64,000 nucleotides of DNA, from NCBI RefSeq assembly GCF_041154505.1, contig NZ_AP028672.1, forward strand, positions 1,563,001 through 1,627,000. Reading direction: 5' to 3'. Under the pieces are notes generated by a model. The model did not search any database. It worked only from the letters and a program-made list of their open reading frames with translations, and was not told where the DNA came from. Below are positions 30,740-42,032 of the stretch, one piece after another (within the stretch, counting starts at the first letter, position 1; each line of letters begins with the position of its first letter). A program made the position numbers and the translations under genes. The DNA comes from Acidovorax sp. A79 (lineage in GTDB: Bacteria; Pseudomonadota; Gammaproteobacteria; Burkholderiales; Burkholderiaceae_C).

Positions 30740-31438
30740 ATGCGCATAGCCGCGTTGGACGACGATGCGCTCCAGCTGGATCTGATCAAACAGGCCACGG
30801 AGGCAATGGGCCATGTCTGCCACACCCATCTCAATGGCGCGGACCTGCTGCGTGAAATGCGCCGCGAAACCTTTGACCTGCTGATCGTGGACTGGCACCT
30901 GCCAGACACCACTGGGCCGGAAGTGGTGCGCTGGGTGCGCAAGAACGTGGGCACCCAGTTGCCCATCCTGTTCGTGACGCACCGCCAGGAAGAGCGCGAC
31001 ATCGTCGAAGGCCTGGGCAGCGGCGCGGACGACTTCATGGTCAAGCCCGTGCGCATCGGCGAGCTCAATGCCCGCGTCTCGGCCTTGCTGCGCCGCGCCT
31101 ATCCGGACAATGCGGGCGGCGTGGTGGAGTTCGGGCGCTACCGCTTCCTGTGCGAGACCCGCTCCATCGAAATCGACGGTGTGCCGGTGGAGCTGAAAAA
31201 CCGCGAGTACGATCTCGCCCTGTTCCTGTTTCAGAACATGGGCCGGCTGCTGTCGCGCGACCACCTCAAGGACATCATCTGGGGCCAGGTCGCGGATGTG
31301 ATGTCGCGCTCGCTGGACACCCACATCTCGCGCCTGCGCACCCTGCTGGACCTGCGGCCTTCCAACGGTTTCATCGTCTCGGCGGTCTACGGCGTGGGCT
31401 ACCGTTTTGAAGCCGTGGAGGCCCAGCGAAGGGCCTGA
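30740..31438 (+). CDS. OmpR-type response regulator
   Basis: The 232-residue regulator has a receiver domain with acidic pocket DDD at 7-9, phospho-acceptor Asp51 in LIVDWHLPD and the conserved Lys in FMVKPV. A winged-helix DNA-binding domain follows (VELKNREYDLALFLF, GYRF at the end). GGGGGA precedes the ATG. The FecR/LysM gene and the CHASE2 kinase gene lie downstream, so the kinase is the likely partner. Activation probably controls this cluster or surface functions; targets are not visible. Confidence 0.9.
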   Translation: MRIAALDDDALQLDLIKQATEAMGHVCHTHLNGADLLREMRRETFDLLIVDWHLPDTTGPEVVRWVRKNVGTQLPILFVTHRQEERDIVEGLGSGADDFMVKPVRIGELNARVSALLRRAYPDNAGGVVEFGRYRFLCETRSIEIDGVPVELKNREYDLALFLFQNMGRLLSRDHLKDIIWGQVADVMSRSLDTHISRLRTLLDLRPSNGFIVSAVYGVGYRFEAVEAQRRA

Positions 31439-31515
31439 CCCGAACCACCTTCCACGGCCCCCAGAGGGCGCCGTGGCCTGCCCAGCCGCCCGAGGCGGCA
31501 CAAAGGAGATCTGAC

Positions 31516-33252
31516 TTGGCAACGATGAAAGGGCGCGTCCGCTGGACCCTGGGCGCCACCGCGGCACTCACCCTCGGCTTCCTGGCGAGCCTGGTGCCCC
31601 TCCGCGCCGAGGCCCGCTCCGCCACGCCCCAGGGCGACGAGATTCCCCACACCGTGCAGGCAGGGGACACGCTCGAAGGCCTGGCCAGATCCTATCTGGC
31701 CGCCCCCCACCAATGGCCGCTGCTGCAGGCCCGCAACAAGGTGGCCAACCCCCGGCGCCTGCAGCCGGGCTCGGTGGTGTGGATTCCGGTGCACCTGCAG
31801 CCTTCGGAGCCGGCCACCGTGGAGTTCGTGCACGGCATGGCCACCGGGCAGGCGCGCGCGGATGCCGCGCCGGAGCCCCTTGTGAAGGGCGGCCGGCTCG
31901 ATGAAGGCGCCGTGGTGCAGGTCGGCCCCGATGCCTTCGTGGCCGTCAAGCTCGCGGATGGCACGGTGGTGCGGGTCCAGGCCCATTCCGAGCTGCAGCT
32001 GCGGCAGCTGCGCCGGCGAGGGCGCGCGGGCAGCCTGCAATCGGTGCTGGAGATGCGAAGCGGCGCGGTGGAGTCCTCGGTGCCGCCCAGCGCCGAGGCG
32101 TTTCGCCGCTTCGAGCTGCGCACGCCGCTGGCCGTGACCAGCGTGCGCGGCACCCATTTCAGCGTGGCGATGGGCGACGCCGGCCAGACCACCGCCTCGG
32201 TGCAAAGCGGCTCCGTGGCGGTGCAGCCGCGCCCGGACGGTGCCACCGCCGCCCCCGCGCCCACCGGCGCCATGCTCGCGCCGGGCCAGGGCCTGGCCGT
32301 GGCGGCCGATGGCACCGTCGGCGCCCCCCGGCCCCTGCTGGCGGCGCCCGACACGTCGGGCGTGCCGGCCACGCTGGGGGATGCGGGCCTGCTGGCCATC
32401 GACGTGCCCGCGCTGCCCGGCGCGGTCCGCTACGAGGCCCAGGTGGCCCGGGACCCGGATTTCACCCAGGTGCTGCGCCACGGCCGCTTCGCGGACGGCC
32501 AACTGCGCTGGAAAGCCCTGGAAGACGGCAAGTACTACCTGTCCGTGCGCGCACTGGACGATGCGGGCATCCCGGGGCTGCCCGCCGTGCTGCCCTTCGC
32601 GATCAAGACGCGCCCCGTGGCGCCGCTGTACCAGCAGCCCGCGCCCGGCGCCGTGGTGGTCAGCGGCACGGGCGAGCTGCTGTGCACCCACGTGCCCGGC
32701 GCGCGCTGGTACCGCGTGCAGGTGGCCGGCAGCGCCCAATTCGCCCAGCCGCTGCTCGATGCGCAGCGGCTGGGCGAGTGCCGCCTGCCCCTGGGTGCCC
32801 TGCCCGCGGGCAGCTACTTCTGGCGCGTGGCCAGCCTGCTGGAACTGCCCGATGGCCAGGCCGACCAGGGGCCGTTTGCACCGCCCCAGCCCTTCATGGT
32901 GGCGGACCGCCCCGCCACCCTGTCCCTGCAGTCGGTGCAGGCACAGGAAGGCGACACCGACGTGCGCCTGCACTGGCCTGCGCTGCCCGGCCAGCGATTC
33001 CGCCTGCAGCTGGCCGGTGCCGGCGACCTCGCATTCGACAAGCTCGTGCTCGACACCCTGCTCGATGCTCCCGAATGGCGGGCCGGCAACCTGCCCGCGG
33101 GCAGCTACCTGGTGCGCATCCAGGTGCAGGATTCCACGGGCCTGCAAAGCGACTTCTCGCCGCCACGCCAGATCCGGGTGGGTTCAGGGGTCAGCACGGG
33201 CACCGGCCTGCCGGTCTCCACATCGAACGGCCAGCCCGTGGGGCGGCCTTGA
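31516..33252 (+). CDS. FecR-domain protein with LysM (secreted)
   Basis: AAAGGAGA lies eight bases before a TTG, making TTG the likely start; an ATG follows three codons later. The 578-residue product has a signal peptide, a LysM domain (HTVQAGDTLEGLARSYL..WPLLQARNKV) near residues 43-92, a FecR domain (ADGTVVRVQAHSEL, LAVTSVRGTHFSVA) near 130-220, and a C-terminal half with two or three repeats of about 95 residues having Trp/Tyr sandwich patterns. LysM suggests peptidoglycan binding in the periplasm. It sits between a response regulator and a CHASE2 kinase. Confidence 0.85.
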   Translation: MATMKGRVRWTLGATAALTLGFLASLVPLRAEARSATPQGDEIPHTVQAGDTLEGLARSYLAAPHQWPLLQARNKVANPRRLQPGSVVWIPVHLQPSEPATVEFVHGMATGQARADAAPEPLVKGGRLDEGAVVQVGPDAFVAVKLADGTVVRVQAHSELQLRQLRRRGRAGSLQSVLEMRSGAVESSVPPSAEAFRRFELRTPLAVTSVRGTHFSVAMGDAGQTTASVQSGSVAVQPRPDGATAAPAPTGAMLAPGQGLAVAADGTVGAPRPLLAAPDTSGVPATLGDAGLLAIDVPALPGAVRYEAQVARDPDFTQVLRHGRFADGQLRWKALEDGKYYLSVRALDDAGIPGLPAVLPFAIKTRPVAPLYQQPAPGAVVVSGTGELLCTHVPGARWYRVQVAGSAQFAQPLLDAQRLGECRLPLGALPAGSYFWRVASLLELPDGQADQGPFAPPQPFMVADRPATLSLQSVQAQEGDTDVRLHWPALPGQRFRLQLAGAGDLAFDKLVLDTLLDAPEWRAGNLPAGSYLVRIQVQDSTGLQSDFSPPRQIRVGSGVSTGTGLPVSTSNGQPVGRP

Positions 33253-33315
33253 GAGCCCGCCCGCGCCCCAGCCCGGCACCGCGCCCGCAGCCCAGGGCAC
33301 GGAGAGGCTGAGCCG

Positions 33316-35646
33316 ATGCGGACCGCCGGACGGACCCGGGGCCAGCAGCGGCGCCTGGAATGGAGCCTCCTGTCCATCGCCCTGCTGGGGCTGGTGGCGT
33401 GGCTCAGCACCGCCGACAGCCTGAGCCGGGTGAACCACCTGGTGCAGGACGCCGGCCTGCGCCTGATCTCCCGCCCCGCGCACCCCGACATCGTGATCGT
33501 GGCCATCGACGACCCCAGCATCGCTGCGATCGGCCGCTGGCCCTGGCGGCGGGCGTTGCACGCGGAACTGATCGCACGGGTGTCGGCCCAGCAGCCCCGC
33601 GCCATCGGCATGGACGTGCTCTTCAACGAGGAGGACCTAGACTACCCCGGCGACGACGTGCTGCTGGCCGACGCCATGCAGCGCAGCGGGCGCGTGGTGC
33701 TGCCGGTGCTGCGGCGCGGCCATGGCCCGGCCGCCGACACGGCAGACCTGCCCTGGCCCGCGTTCGCGGATGCCGCGGCCCGCCTGGGCCACGTGCACGT
33801 GGTGCCGGACAACGACGGCGTGGTGCGCAGCCTGTACCTGCAGGAAGGGCCGGCCGCGGCGGCCTGGCCCCACTTCAGCATGGCGCTGCAGTGCGTGGCG
33901 GACCCCGCCCTGGCGCACTGCGCCGCACCGCGCGCCGGGCCGGCGAACGCCGAGCCCGCACGCATGGCGGCCCCCGGCCCATGGCAGCGCGCCGACCGCA
34001 CCCTGATTGCCTACGCTGGCGGACCGGGCCACTTCACCACCTACTCGTACATCGCCGTCTTGCGCGGCCAGGTCCCCGCGGATGCGTTTCGCGGCAAGTA
34101 CGTGCTCGTGGGCGCGGCCGCCGCCGGCCTGGGCGACATGTTTGCCACCCCCATGAGCCAGCAGTCGCGGCTCATGCCCGGCGTGGAGGTGGTGGCCCAG
34201 GTGCTGGACGGCCGCCTCTCGGGCGTGCGGATCCAGCCAGCCGCCCCCGCCCTCAACACCTTGTTCAACCTGGCCCCGGTGGCGGGCGCGCTGCTGGCCC
34301 TGCTGCTGGTGGGGCCGTTCATCGCGCTGCTCACCAGCGCGGGGCTGGGGGTGGCCACCCTGCTGCTGAGCGTGGCCCTGCCCTGGTGGGTGGGCCTGCA
34401 GTTCGCGCCCGCCGCGGCACTGACCGGGCTCGTGCTGGCCTACCCCCTGTGGAGCTGGCGCCGCCTGAGCGCGGCCGCCCACTTCCTGCGGCTGGAAATG
34501 GAGCGCCTGCAGCGCGACGGCCTGTCGATGCGGCTGCAGCCCCGCACGGGCGATTCGGGCGATTTCCTGGAAAAACGCATCAACGCCGTGGAGCGCGCAT
34601 CCCGCCAGCTGCGCGACCTGCACCACTTCGTGAGCGAGAGCCTGCAGCAGCTGCCCTCGCCCACCATCGTCTGCGACCCCCAGGGGCGGATCCTGCTCAC
34701 CAACGTGGCAGCGCGCCGCCATGTGGGCGGAGACCCGCTGGTGCCGCTGCAGGGGCAGTCCGTGGTCGACCTGCTTCAGGACCTGGTGCAGACCGGCACC
34801 GGGCAGCCGCTCATCACGCAGGACAAGCTGCTCAACCAGTGCATGCCCGAACAAAGCGAAGGCAGCGACGCCCAGGGCCGCAGCCTGCTGGTGCAGTGCA
34901 GGCCCTTCACCGACCTGGCCAAGGCGGGCTGGCTGATGACGCTGGTGGACCTCACCGAGATGCGGCGCGCACAGCTGCAGCGCGACCAGGCGATGAACTT
35001 CATCTCGCACGACATCCGCACCCCCAATGCCTCCATCCTGACGCTGCTGGAAATGCAGCGTGCCTACCCCGGCCGCATGCCGGGCGACGAGCTGATGCTG
35101 CGCATCGAGCGCTATGCGCGCGCATCCCTGGGCATGGCGGAAAACTTCGTGAAGCTGGCCAGCGCCGAGACGCAGGAATACCGGATGGCCCCCCTGGACC
35201 TGGTGGCGGCGCTGGCCGAAACGGTCGACGACATCTGGGCCCTGGCCCGCGACCGTGGCGTGGAGGTCACCATCGCCGCCGCGCCGGAGACCGCCCCCGC
35301 CGTGGGCGACCGCGCCATGCTGTGCCGCGCGCTGGCCAACGTTCTGCACAACGCCGTCAAGTTCAGCCCCGAAGAAGGCGTGGTGCAGTGCTCCATCGTG
35401 CAGCGGGGCCGCCATTGGGTCGTGTCGGTGCGCGACGAAGGCCCCGGCATCGCCCCGGAACTGCAGGGCCAGCTGTTCGCGCCGTTTCGCCGGCTGCATG
35501 ACCGCAGCCACCCCACCATCGGAGGCGTGGGGCTCGGGCTGGCGCTGGTGCACACGGTGATCCAGCGCCACGGGGGGACACTGGAAGTGGACAGCGATGC
35601 GGGGCGCGGGGCGGAGTTCAGGCTGGTGCTGCCGCTGCGGGCATGA
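33316..35646 (+). CDS. CHASE2-domain sensor histidine kinase
   Basis: The 776-residue kinase has an N-terminal membrane helix, then a periplasmic CHASE2 domain (IVIVAIDDPSIAAIGRWPWR, AIGMDVLFNE, GKYVLVGAAA) up to about residue 300. Three hydrophobic helices, a PAS-like region (LPSPTIVCDPQGRILLTN), the phospho-acceptor His565 in NFISHDIRTP and a HATPase domain (NVLHNAVKFS, DEGPGIAP, GGVGLGLALV) follow. It should phosphorylate the response regulator at 30740. The FecR/LysM protein between them may form or report the signal; this is inferred from position only. Confidence 0.9.
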   Translation: MRTAGRTRGQQRRLEWSLLSIALLGLVAWLSTADSLSRVNHLVQDAGLRLISRPAHPDIVIVAIDDPSIAAIGRWPWRRALHAELIARVSAQQPRAIGMDVLFNEEDLDYPGDDVLLADAMQRSGRVVLPVLRRGHGPAADTADLPWPAFADAAARLGHVHVVPDNDGVVRSLYLQEGPAAAAWPHFSMALQCVADPALAHCAAPRAGPANAEPARMAAPGPWQRADRTLIAYAGGPGHFTTYSYIAVLRGQVPADAFRGKYVLVGAAAAGLGDMFATPMSQQSRLMPGVEVVAQVLDGRLSGVRIQPAAPALNTLFNLAPVAGALLALLLVGPFIALLTSAGLGVATLLLSVALPWWVGLQFAPAAALTGLVLAYPLWSWRRLSAAAHFLRLEMERLQRDGLSMRLQPRTGDSGDFLEKRINAVERASRQLRDLHHFVSESLQQLPSPTIVCDPQGRILLTNVAARRHVGGDPLVPLQGQSVVDLLQDLVQTGTGQPLITQDKLLNQCMPEQSEGSDAQGRSLLVQCRPFTDLAKAGWLMTLVDLTEMRRAQLQRDQAMNFISHDIRTPNASILTLLEMQRAYPGRMPGDELMLRIERYARASLGMAENFVKLASAETQEYRMAPLDLVAALAETVDDIWALARDRGVEVTIAAAPETAPAVGDRAMLCRALANVLHNAVKFSPEEGVVQCSIVQRGRHWVVSVRDEGPGIAPELQGQLFAPFRRLHDRSHPTIGGVGLGLALVHTVIQRHGGTLEVDSDAGRGAEFRLVLPLRA

Positions 35647-35689
35647 TGACCGATGCAGGCCGGCAACCCGGAGGTTGCCAGGCTCCAGC

Positions 35690-35750
35690 TTGCTACATAT
35701 TCAATAGCACATCGCGCTTGTGCATCAAGCGCCATAGGCACTTTTTTCTC
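35690..35750 (+). repeat. Dispersed Comamonadaceae-type short repeat, copy 3
   Basis: It opens TTGCTACATATTCAATAGC, has GCGCTTGTGCATCAAGCGC (inverted repeat) and ends GGCACTTTTTT. It sits between two convergent histidine kinase genes, where the hairpin and T tract could stop transcription. Confidence 0.65.
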
Positions 35751-35846
35751 CTGCTTGCCAGCCTCTTCACCGGTGCATCCGCCACCTGCCAGTTTCTGGG
35801 CTGGGCACGCCGCGCCGCGCATGCGGGGCCGCGGGAGGGGCATTCT

Positions 35847-37487
35847 TCAGCCCGTGGCCCCGGCATCCTGCGGTGTCGGCGCCTGGGGCAGAGAAAAGCT
35901 GAAGGTGGCGCCCGCGTTCAATGCGCCGAGAGCCCACACGCGCCCCCCATGCCGCACCACGATGCGCTGCACAAAAGCCAGGCCCACCCCCGTGCCAGGG
36001 AACTCCTCGGCGGTGTGCAGCCGCTGGAACAGTTCAAACAGCCGGTCCACCCTGGCCATGTCGAACCCGATGCCCTGGTCGGCCACCTGGTAGACACATT
36101 CACCGCCGTCCCCGCTGCCGGAAATCTGGATGTGCGCGCCCTGCGGGCCGCTGTACTTGACCGCGTTGGAGATCAGGTTCACCCACACCTGCCGGAGCAG
36201 GGCCCGGTCGCCCCAGCCTTCCGGCAGCGGCGCCACCGCGAACGCGGCATCGCGCCCCGGTCCGGTGTGCCGCACGTCCGCGATGACCTGCTCGACCAGG
36301 GCATTCATGTCGACGCGGGCAGGGTGCATGGGCTGGCGCCCCAGGCGCGCGAAATCCAGCAGGTCGCGGATCAACTGCCCCATCTTTCGCGCGCTGTCGT
36401 CGATCACCTTGAGCATCCGCCGCGTTTCCGCATCCTGGTGGCTGTCGGAACGCTCGAGCAGCATGCCCGCGAACCCCTGAATCACGCGGACGGGCGCCTG
36501 CAGATCGTGCGATATGGAATAGGAGAAGGCGTCCAGCTCCCGGTTTTTCTCCACGAGTTCCGCCGCCTGGGTCTGGATCTGCCGCCGCTTTTCTCGCTCC
36601 GCCTGGTAGGCCGCCGCCAGCCTTGCGTGGAGCATCGTGTTCTCCACCAGAAGCACCGCCAGCAGCGCCGTGGAGGCCATCAGCCCGTACAGGCGTCCGG
36701 CGTAGAAACCCAGGTCGAAGCGTCCGCCGTTGAGCACGGCGGAGAGCGCGATGTCAAACAGCCACGCGCACATGGTGACCACGAGCAAGAGGTCCAGCAC
36801 CACCAGCGGCCTGCGCCGCAGGAGCAGCAGCAGCGCGACCACGCTGACGCCCCAGACGGTGGTGACGACGGCCAGCATGGTCGGCGTGTACCGGCTGCCC
36901 TGCATGATCGGTGGCAGCAGCGACTGCCCCACGGTCGCCAGCGCAGTGAGGGCTGCCACGGCCGCCAGCACGGCGGCCACGCTGATCGCGGTGGAAAAAA
37001 GAAAACCCGCTTGCGCGGGCGCGGCTTCGGGCTGACTGGCCGCCGCTGGCTTGCTCAGCGCGTACCCAATCACCGCCGCCGGGAACCCGGCGTGCCAGAA
37101 CATGTACAGCCAGGCAGTGCTCTGCGGCCCCGCGCCCAGCCAGCCGCCCTCGGCGACCAGGCCCGGAAACGTGAGCGCGTGCGCGATCGCCACCAGGGCC
37201 GTGAACAGGTACCCGCAGGCCAGAACGCGCAGGCCCGCATGCCCCAGGATGCGGTACTGGCCCCACAGCATGACCGCGGTGATCAGATCGCTCAGCACCA
37301 GGGCGGATTGATAGGCGGGGATGAACGCACTCATCTTTGGCAGGGGCAGCTTGGCGAAGGGCATGGCCGCCAGAAACAGCACGGCCGACACGACAACGGC
37401 GCCCAGGGCCCAGCGCCGTCCCACGGGGCCCGCGGGTGCCATTGCCAAGAAAATCGGTCGCTCTGGAGTGGTTGCCTCGGTGCCCAT
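35847..37487 (-). CDS. MASE4-domain sensor histidine kinase
   Basis: From the ATG at 37487 the protein has 546 residues; an open frame extends 27 codons further upstream without a visible ribosome site. The first 280 residues form about eight membrane helices of the MASE4 type (MSAFIPAYQSALVLSDLITA is typical). A coiled coil leads to the HisKA box FSYSISHDLQAPVR with His327, then a HATPase domain (NLISNAVKYSG, DQGIGFD, GTGVGLAFV). No receiver gene is adjacent, so its partner is unknown. It is convergent with the CHASE2 kinase. Confidence 0.87.
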   Translation of the reverse strand: MGTEATTPERPIFLAMAPAGPVGRRWALGAVVVSAVLFLAAMPFAKLPLPKMSAFIPAYQSALVLSDLITAVMLWGQYRILGHAGLRVLACGYLFTALVAIAHALTFPGLVAEGGWLGAGPQSTAWLYMFWHAGFPAAVIGYALSKPAAASQPEAAPAQAGFLFSTAISVAAVLAAVAALTALATVGQSLLPPIMQGSRYTPTMLAVVTTVWGVSVVALLLLLRRRPLVVLDLLLVVTMCAWLFDIALSAVLNGGRFDLGFYAGRLYGLMASTALLAVLLVENTMLHARLAAAYQAEREKRRQIQTQAAELVEKNRELDAFSYSISHDLQAPVRVIQGFAGMLLERSDSHQDAETRRMLKVIDDSARKMGQLIRDLLDFARLGRQPMHPARVDMNALVEQVIADVRHTGPGRDAAFAVAPLPEGWGDRALLRQVWVNLISNAVKYSGPQGAHIQISGSGDGGECVYQVADQGIGFDMARVDRLFELFQRLHTAEEFPGTGVGLAFVQRIVVRHGGRVWALGALNAGATFSFSLPQAPTPQDAGATG

Positions 37488-37855
37488 GGTGGTTTTTGCA
37501 CACGTCGAATGCCGCAGAAACGCCAGGAAAATCCCTGCCCGGCGGCGCGGCGCCCCATGCCCGGACAAGGTCCATCATGGCCCAAGGCGCCCAGAGTGCA
37601 AAGAAAAAGCGCTCTGTACGGACCCGGGGTTCCGCACAGAGCCCTGCACCGCGCGGGCACGCGCCCGGCGCGCCCGCACAGTTGCTTTTGCGCCCGCTGG
37701 GCGGCCTGCAGGGCCATTGCGGTTGACGCGCATCCACGCCAGCAGCAAAATTCGTACACCACAGTTTCAATTTTTTACAAATACGCACCTGCTTGTGACC
37801 TGGGCCGCGCCCCACCCGCCTGCCCCCGACTACAGCCCACAAGGCGAGTTTCCCG
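37488..37855. other. Divergent intergenic region between MASE4 kinase and glycosyltransferase
   Basis: About 370 bases without a gene. The right third turns A/T-rich (TTTCAATTTTTTACAAATAC at about 37765) and probably holds the promoter of the glycosyltransferase operon. I see no clear operator or riboswitch. Confidence 0.4.
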
Positions 37856-39268
37856 ATGACGCGCAACCTCCAGACAAGCCCTGCGGCCCTGCCCACGCTC
37901 GAACCGCAGCGCGCGGCCAGCCCCGCCAGCACATCGCCGCCAGCCCCAGCAGCCACGAAGTGGGCGCGGCCGTACCTGTCGGTGCGGTGGAAATTTGCGT
38001 TCGCATTGTTCGCCGGGGTGGTGTGGATGGCTTTTTCCATCTATGCCGCGGATGCCTGGGTGCACGATCTGGCGCGGGTCATCAGCCCGTGGGCGGCCTA
38101 CCCGGTGATCTACGGCATCGCGGTGGTGCCGGGCTTCATGAACGCATTCCTGGTGGTCAGCCTGTTGCTGGACCGGCGCCCCGCGGCAAGACACTCCAGC
38201 GCGCGCCTGCCGGGAATCACCATCCTCGTGGCGGCCTACAACGAGGAGGAAAGCATCGTCTCCACGATCGAGAGCATCGCGCGCCAGGAATACGAGGGGC
38301 CGTTGCAGGTCGTGGTGATCAATGATGGCTCGAAGGATTCCACCGCCGAAAAGCTCGCGGGCCTGGACTATCCGTGGCTGCAGGTGCTCAACCTTGAACA
38401 CAACGTGGGCAAGGCCAACGCGCTCAACGCCGGCCTGACCCTGGTCCGCCACCACCTGACCATCACCGTCGACGGGGACTCCTACCTTCACCACAGCGCG
38501 CTGCACAACCTGGTGCGCCGCTACATGAGCGATCCGCCCAATACCCGTGCCGTGGCAGGCGCGGTACTCGTGCGCAATTCCCGCAAGAACATGGTCACGG
38601 CCATTCAGGAATGGGACTATTTCCATGGCATTGCCGCCATCAAGCGCCTGCAGAGCCTGTACCAGGGCACCCTCGTGGCCCAAGGCGCGTTTTCCGTGTA
38701 CGACACGGCCATCCTTCGCGAACTCGGCGGATGGGCCCATACGGTGGGTGAAGACATCGTGCTCACATGGGCGATCCTGGAGCGCGGACATCGCGTCGGC
38801 TTCGCGGAGAACGCCTGTCTTTTCACGAACGCACCCGATACCTGGCTGCAGTTCATCCGCCAGCGCCAGCGCTGGTCGCGAGGGCTCATCGAAGCCTTCA
38901 AATCGCACTGGCGCCTGCTGTTCAAGCCGCGCATGACCACCTTGTTCATCTGGTGGAACCTGCTGTTCCCCTACATGGATCTGGTCTATACGTTCGCCTT
39001 CGTTCCAGGCCTCGTGCTGGCGCTGTTTGGCGTGTACTGGATCGCGGGGCCCATGACGCTGCTGGTGCTGCCGCTCGCTATGATCGTCAACTACCTCATG
39101 TTCACCGTCCAGGCCAAGATGTTCACCGAACAGGGGCTCAAGGTCCGCCGCAACGTGCTGGGGTTTATCTTCTACGCCTTGTTTTACAGCGTGGTGCTGC
39201 AGCCCGCATGCGTGCTGGGCTACATCAAGGAACTGGTCAGCCGGTCAAAGAATTGGGGTACGAAATGA
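37856..39268 (+). CDS. Processive family 2 glycosyltransferase (PgaC/HmsR-like)
   Basis: The 470-residue inner-membrane enzyme has two N-terminal helices, a GT-A domain and three to four C-terminal helices. Catalytic motifs are in order: Asp157 in VINDGS, DGD at 206-208, GED at 298-300 and QRQRW at 336-340. That set belongs to processive beta-glycosyltransferases that polymerise and export polysaccharide such as poly-N-acetylglucosamine. The polymer here is not known. The stop overlaps the start of an outer-membrane barrel gene (ATGA). No deacetylase or PgaD-like gene is present, so this is not a complete pga locus. Confidence 0.87.
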   Translation: MTRNLQTSPAALPTLEPQRAASPASTSPPAPAATKWARPYLSVRWKFAFALFAGVVWMAFSIYAADAWVHDLARVISPWAAYPVIYGIAVVPGFMNAFLVVSLLLDRRPAARHSSARLPGITILVAAYNEEESIVSTIESIARQEYEGPLQVVVINDGSKDSTAEKLAGLDYPWLQVLNLEHNVGKANALNAGLTLVRHHLTITVDGDSYLHHSALHNLVRRYMSDPPNTRAVAGAVLVRNSRKNMVTAIQEWDYFHGIAAIKRLQSLYQGTLVAQGAFSVYDTAILRELGGWAHTVGEDIVLTWAILERGHRVGFAENACLFTNAPDTWLQFIRQRQRWSRGLIEAFKSHWRLLFKPRMTTLFIWWNLLFPYMDLVYTFAFVPGLVLALFGVYWIAGPMTLLVLPLAMIVNYLMFTVQAKMFTEQGLKVRRNVLGFIFYALFYSVVLQPACVLGYIKELVSRSKNWGTK

Positions 39269-40158
39269 AGGGGCGTTTCATTGGCGCGCTGGCGGTGCTC
39301 TGTGCCTGCGGCGTGCAGGCACAGTCGGTTTCGGGCTCGTTCTTCGCCAGCCGCGATTCAGACGACTTCCATGAAAGCAGGCAGACGCTGGGCTATGCGA
39401 ATGCCGCTGGCTGGGGCCTGCGCGCCGGAGCCCTGCGCTACACGGCGCCGGGCTGGGCGGCCAGCGGCAGCCTCGCGGCAGGCACCTACAAGCAAACCAG
39501 CAAGGAACGCACCATCGACGCCAGTCTGGGAGCCGCCCGCGTGGCGGGCACCAGCTACCTCGTGGGGGGGCTCGACTACATGGAGCGGCTGACCCCTTCC
39601 ACGGCGCTGGGGGTGAGCGTGGAAAGAGACCTGGTGAACTCCATCCGAGGCATCGAGAACGGCACGCATTTCACAGCCCTGGCACTGGTTCTCGACCACG
39701 CCTTCACCGAGCGATTCAACGTCGGGGTGGCGGCAGGCACGGCGCTGTTCTCCAACGACAACAACCGACCGATACTGCGCACCCGCTGGAACTACTCGCT
39801 GGACGAACGCTATGGGCTCAATGCCTACATAAAAACGCGCAGCTACCACAACACCAACGCCTACCGGCCAGAGTACTTCTCACCAGAGCGGCTGCATGAG
39901 GCATCGGCGGGCCTGTCGTCACGATTCGAGGTGGCGCAGGTGGTGGTGCTGAGCGCCAGCATCGATGCCGGCCAGCAGCGCGTCGATGGCGCGTCGGAGC
40001 CGATATGGCGGGGCGCCATCGGCCTCGCATCACGGCGCAGCAGCCCGGTCCAGTGGTTTGTCGGCATCGAGGCCAGCAACACGGCGCCCTTGTTCTCCGG
40101 CCAGGCCGGGTCATACCGGTACACCAGCGCTTCCGGACGGGTGAGCCTGCCCTTCTGA
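39265..40158 (+). CDS. Outer-membrane beta-barrel protein (YaiO-like)
   Basis: From the ATG at 39265 the product has 297 residues: a signal peptide ending CGVQAQ, then alternating amphipathic strands (LRAGALRYTAPGWAASGSLA, RFNVGVAAGTALF) and a terminal aromatic Phe (RVSLPF), the usual sign of an outer-membrane barrel. The pattern is close to YaiO-type barrels. It is translationally coupled to the glycosyltransferase and may help the polymer cross the outer membrane. Confidence 0.75.
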   Translation: MKGRFIGALAVLCACGVQAQSVSGSFFASRDSDDFHESRQTLGYANAAGWGLRAGALRYTAPGWAASGSLAAGTYKQTSKERTIDASLGAARVAGTSYLVGGLDYMERLTPSTALGVSVERDLVNSIRGIENGTHFTALALVLDHAFTERFNVGVAAGTALFSNDNNRPILRTRWNYSLDERYGLNAYIKTRSYHNTNAYRPEYFSPERLHEASAGLSSRFEVAQVVVLSASIDAGQQRVDGASEPIWRGAIGLASRRSSPVQWFVGIEASNTAPLFSGQAGSYRYTSASGRVSLPF

Positions 40159-40272
40159 TCACCGATGAGGCCGGGCACATGCGAGACTCACTGGCCGTGG
40201 GGGCGATGCAACTGCAATCGCAGGCGTGCCGCCACAGGTACGCAGGCAGCGTGGATGCGCTGTGTCAAATGA

Positions 40273-41918
<1,646 letters not shown>

Positions 41919-41935
41919 GCAAGTATTCATACCAG

Positions 41936-41957
41936 ACGGGCCCGAGTGGCCCGTTTT
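41936..41957 (+). terminator. Terminator after left tRNA copy
   Basis: ACGGGCC-CGAGT-GGCCCGT forms a perfect 7-bp stem and is followed by TTT. It lies about 20 bases after the damaged tRNA. Confidence 0.75.
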
Positions 41958-42032
41958 GCATTTCTACCTTCCGTTTTATCTATCGCAGCGACGAGTGCGT
42001 CGCGGTGCGGCTAGCAGTTAGATGGGCATTCT

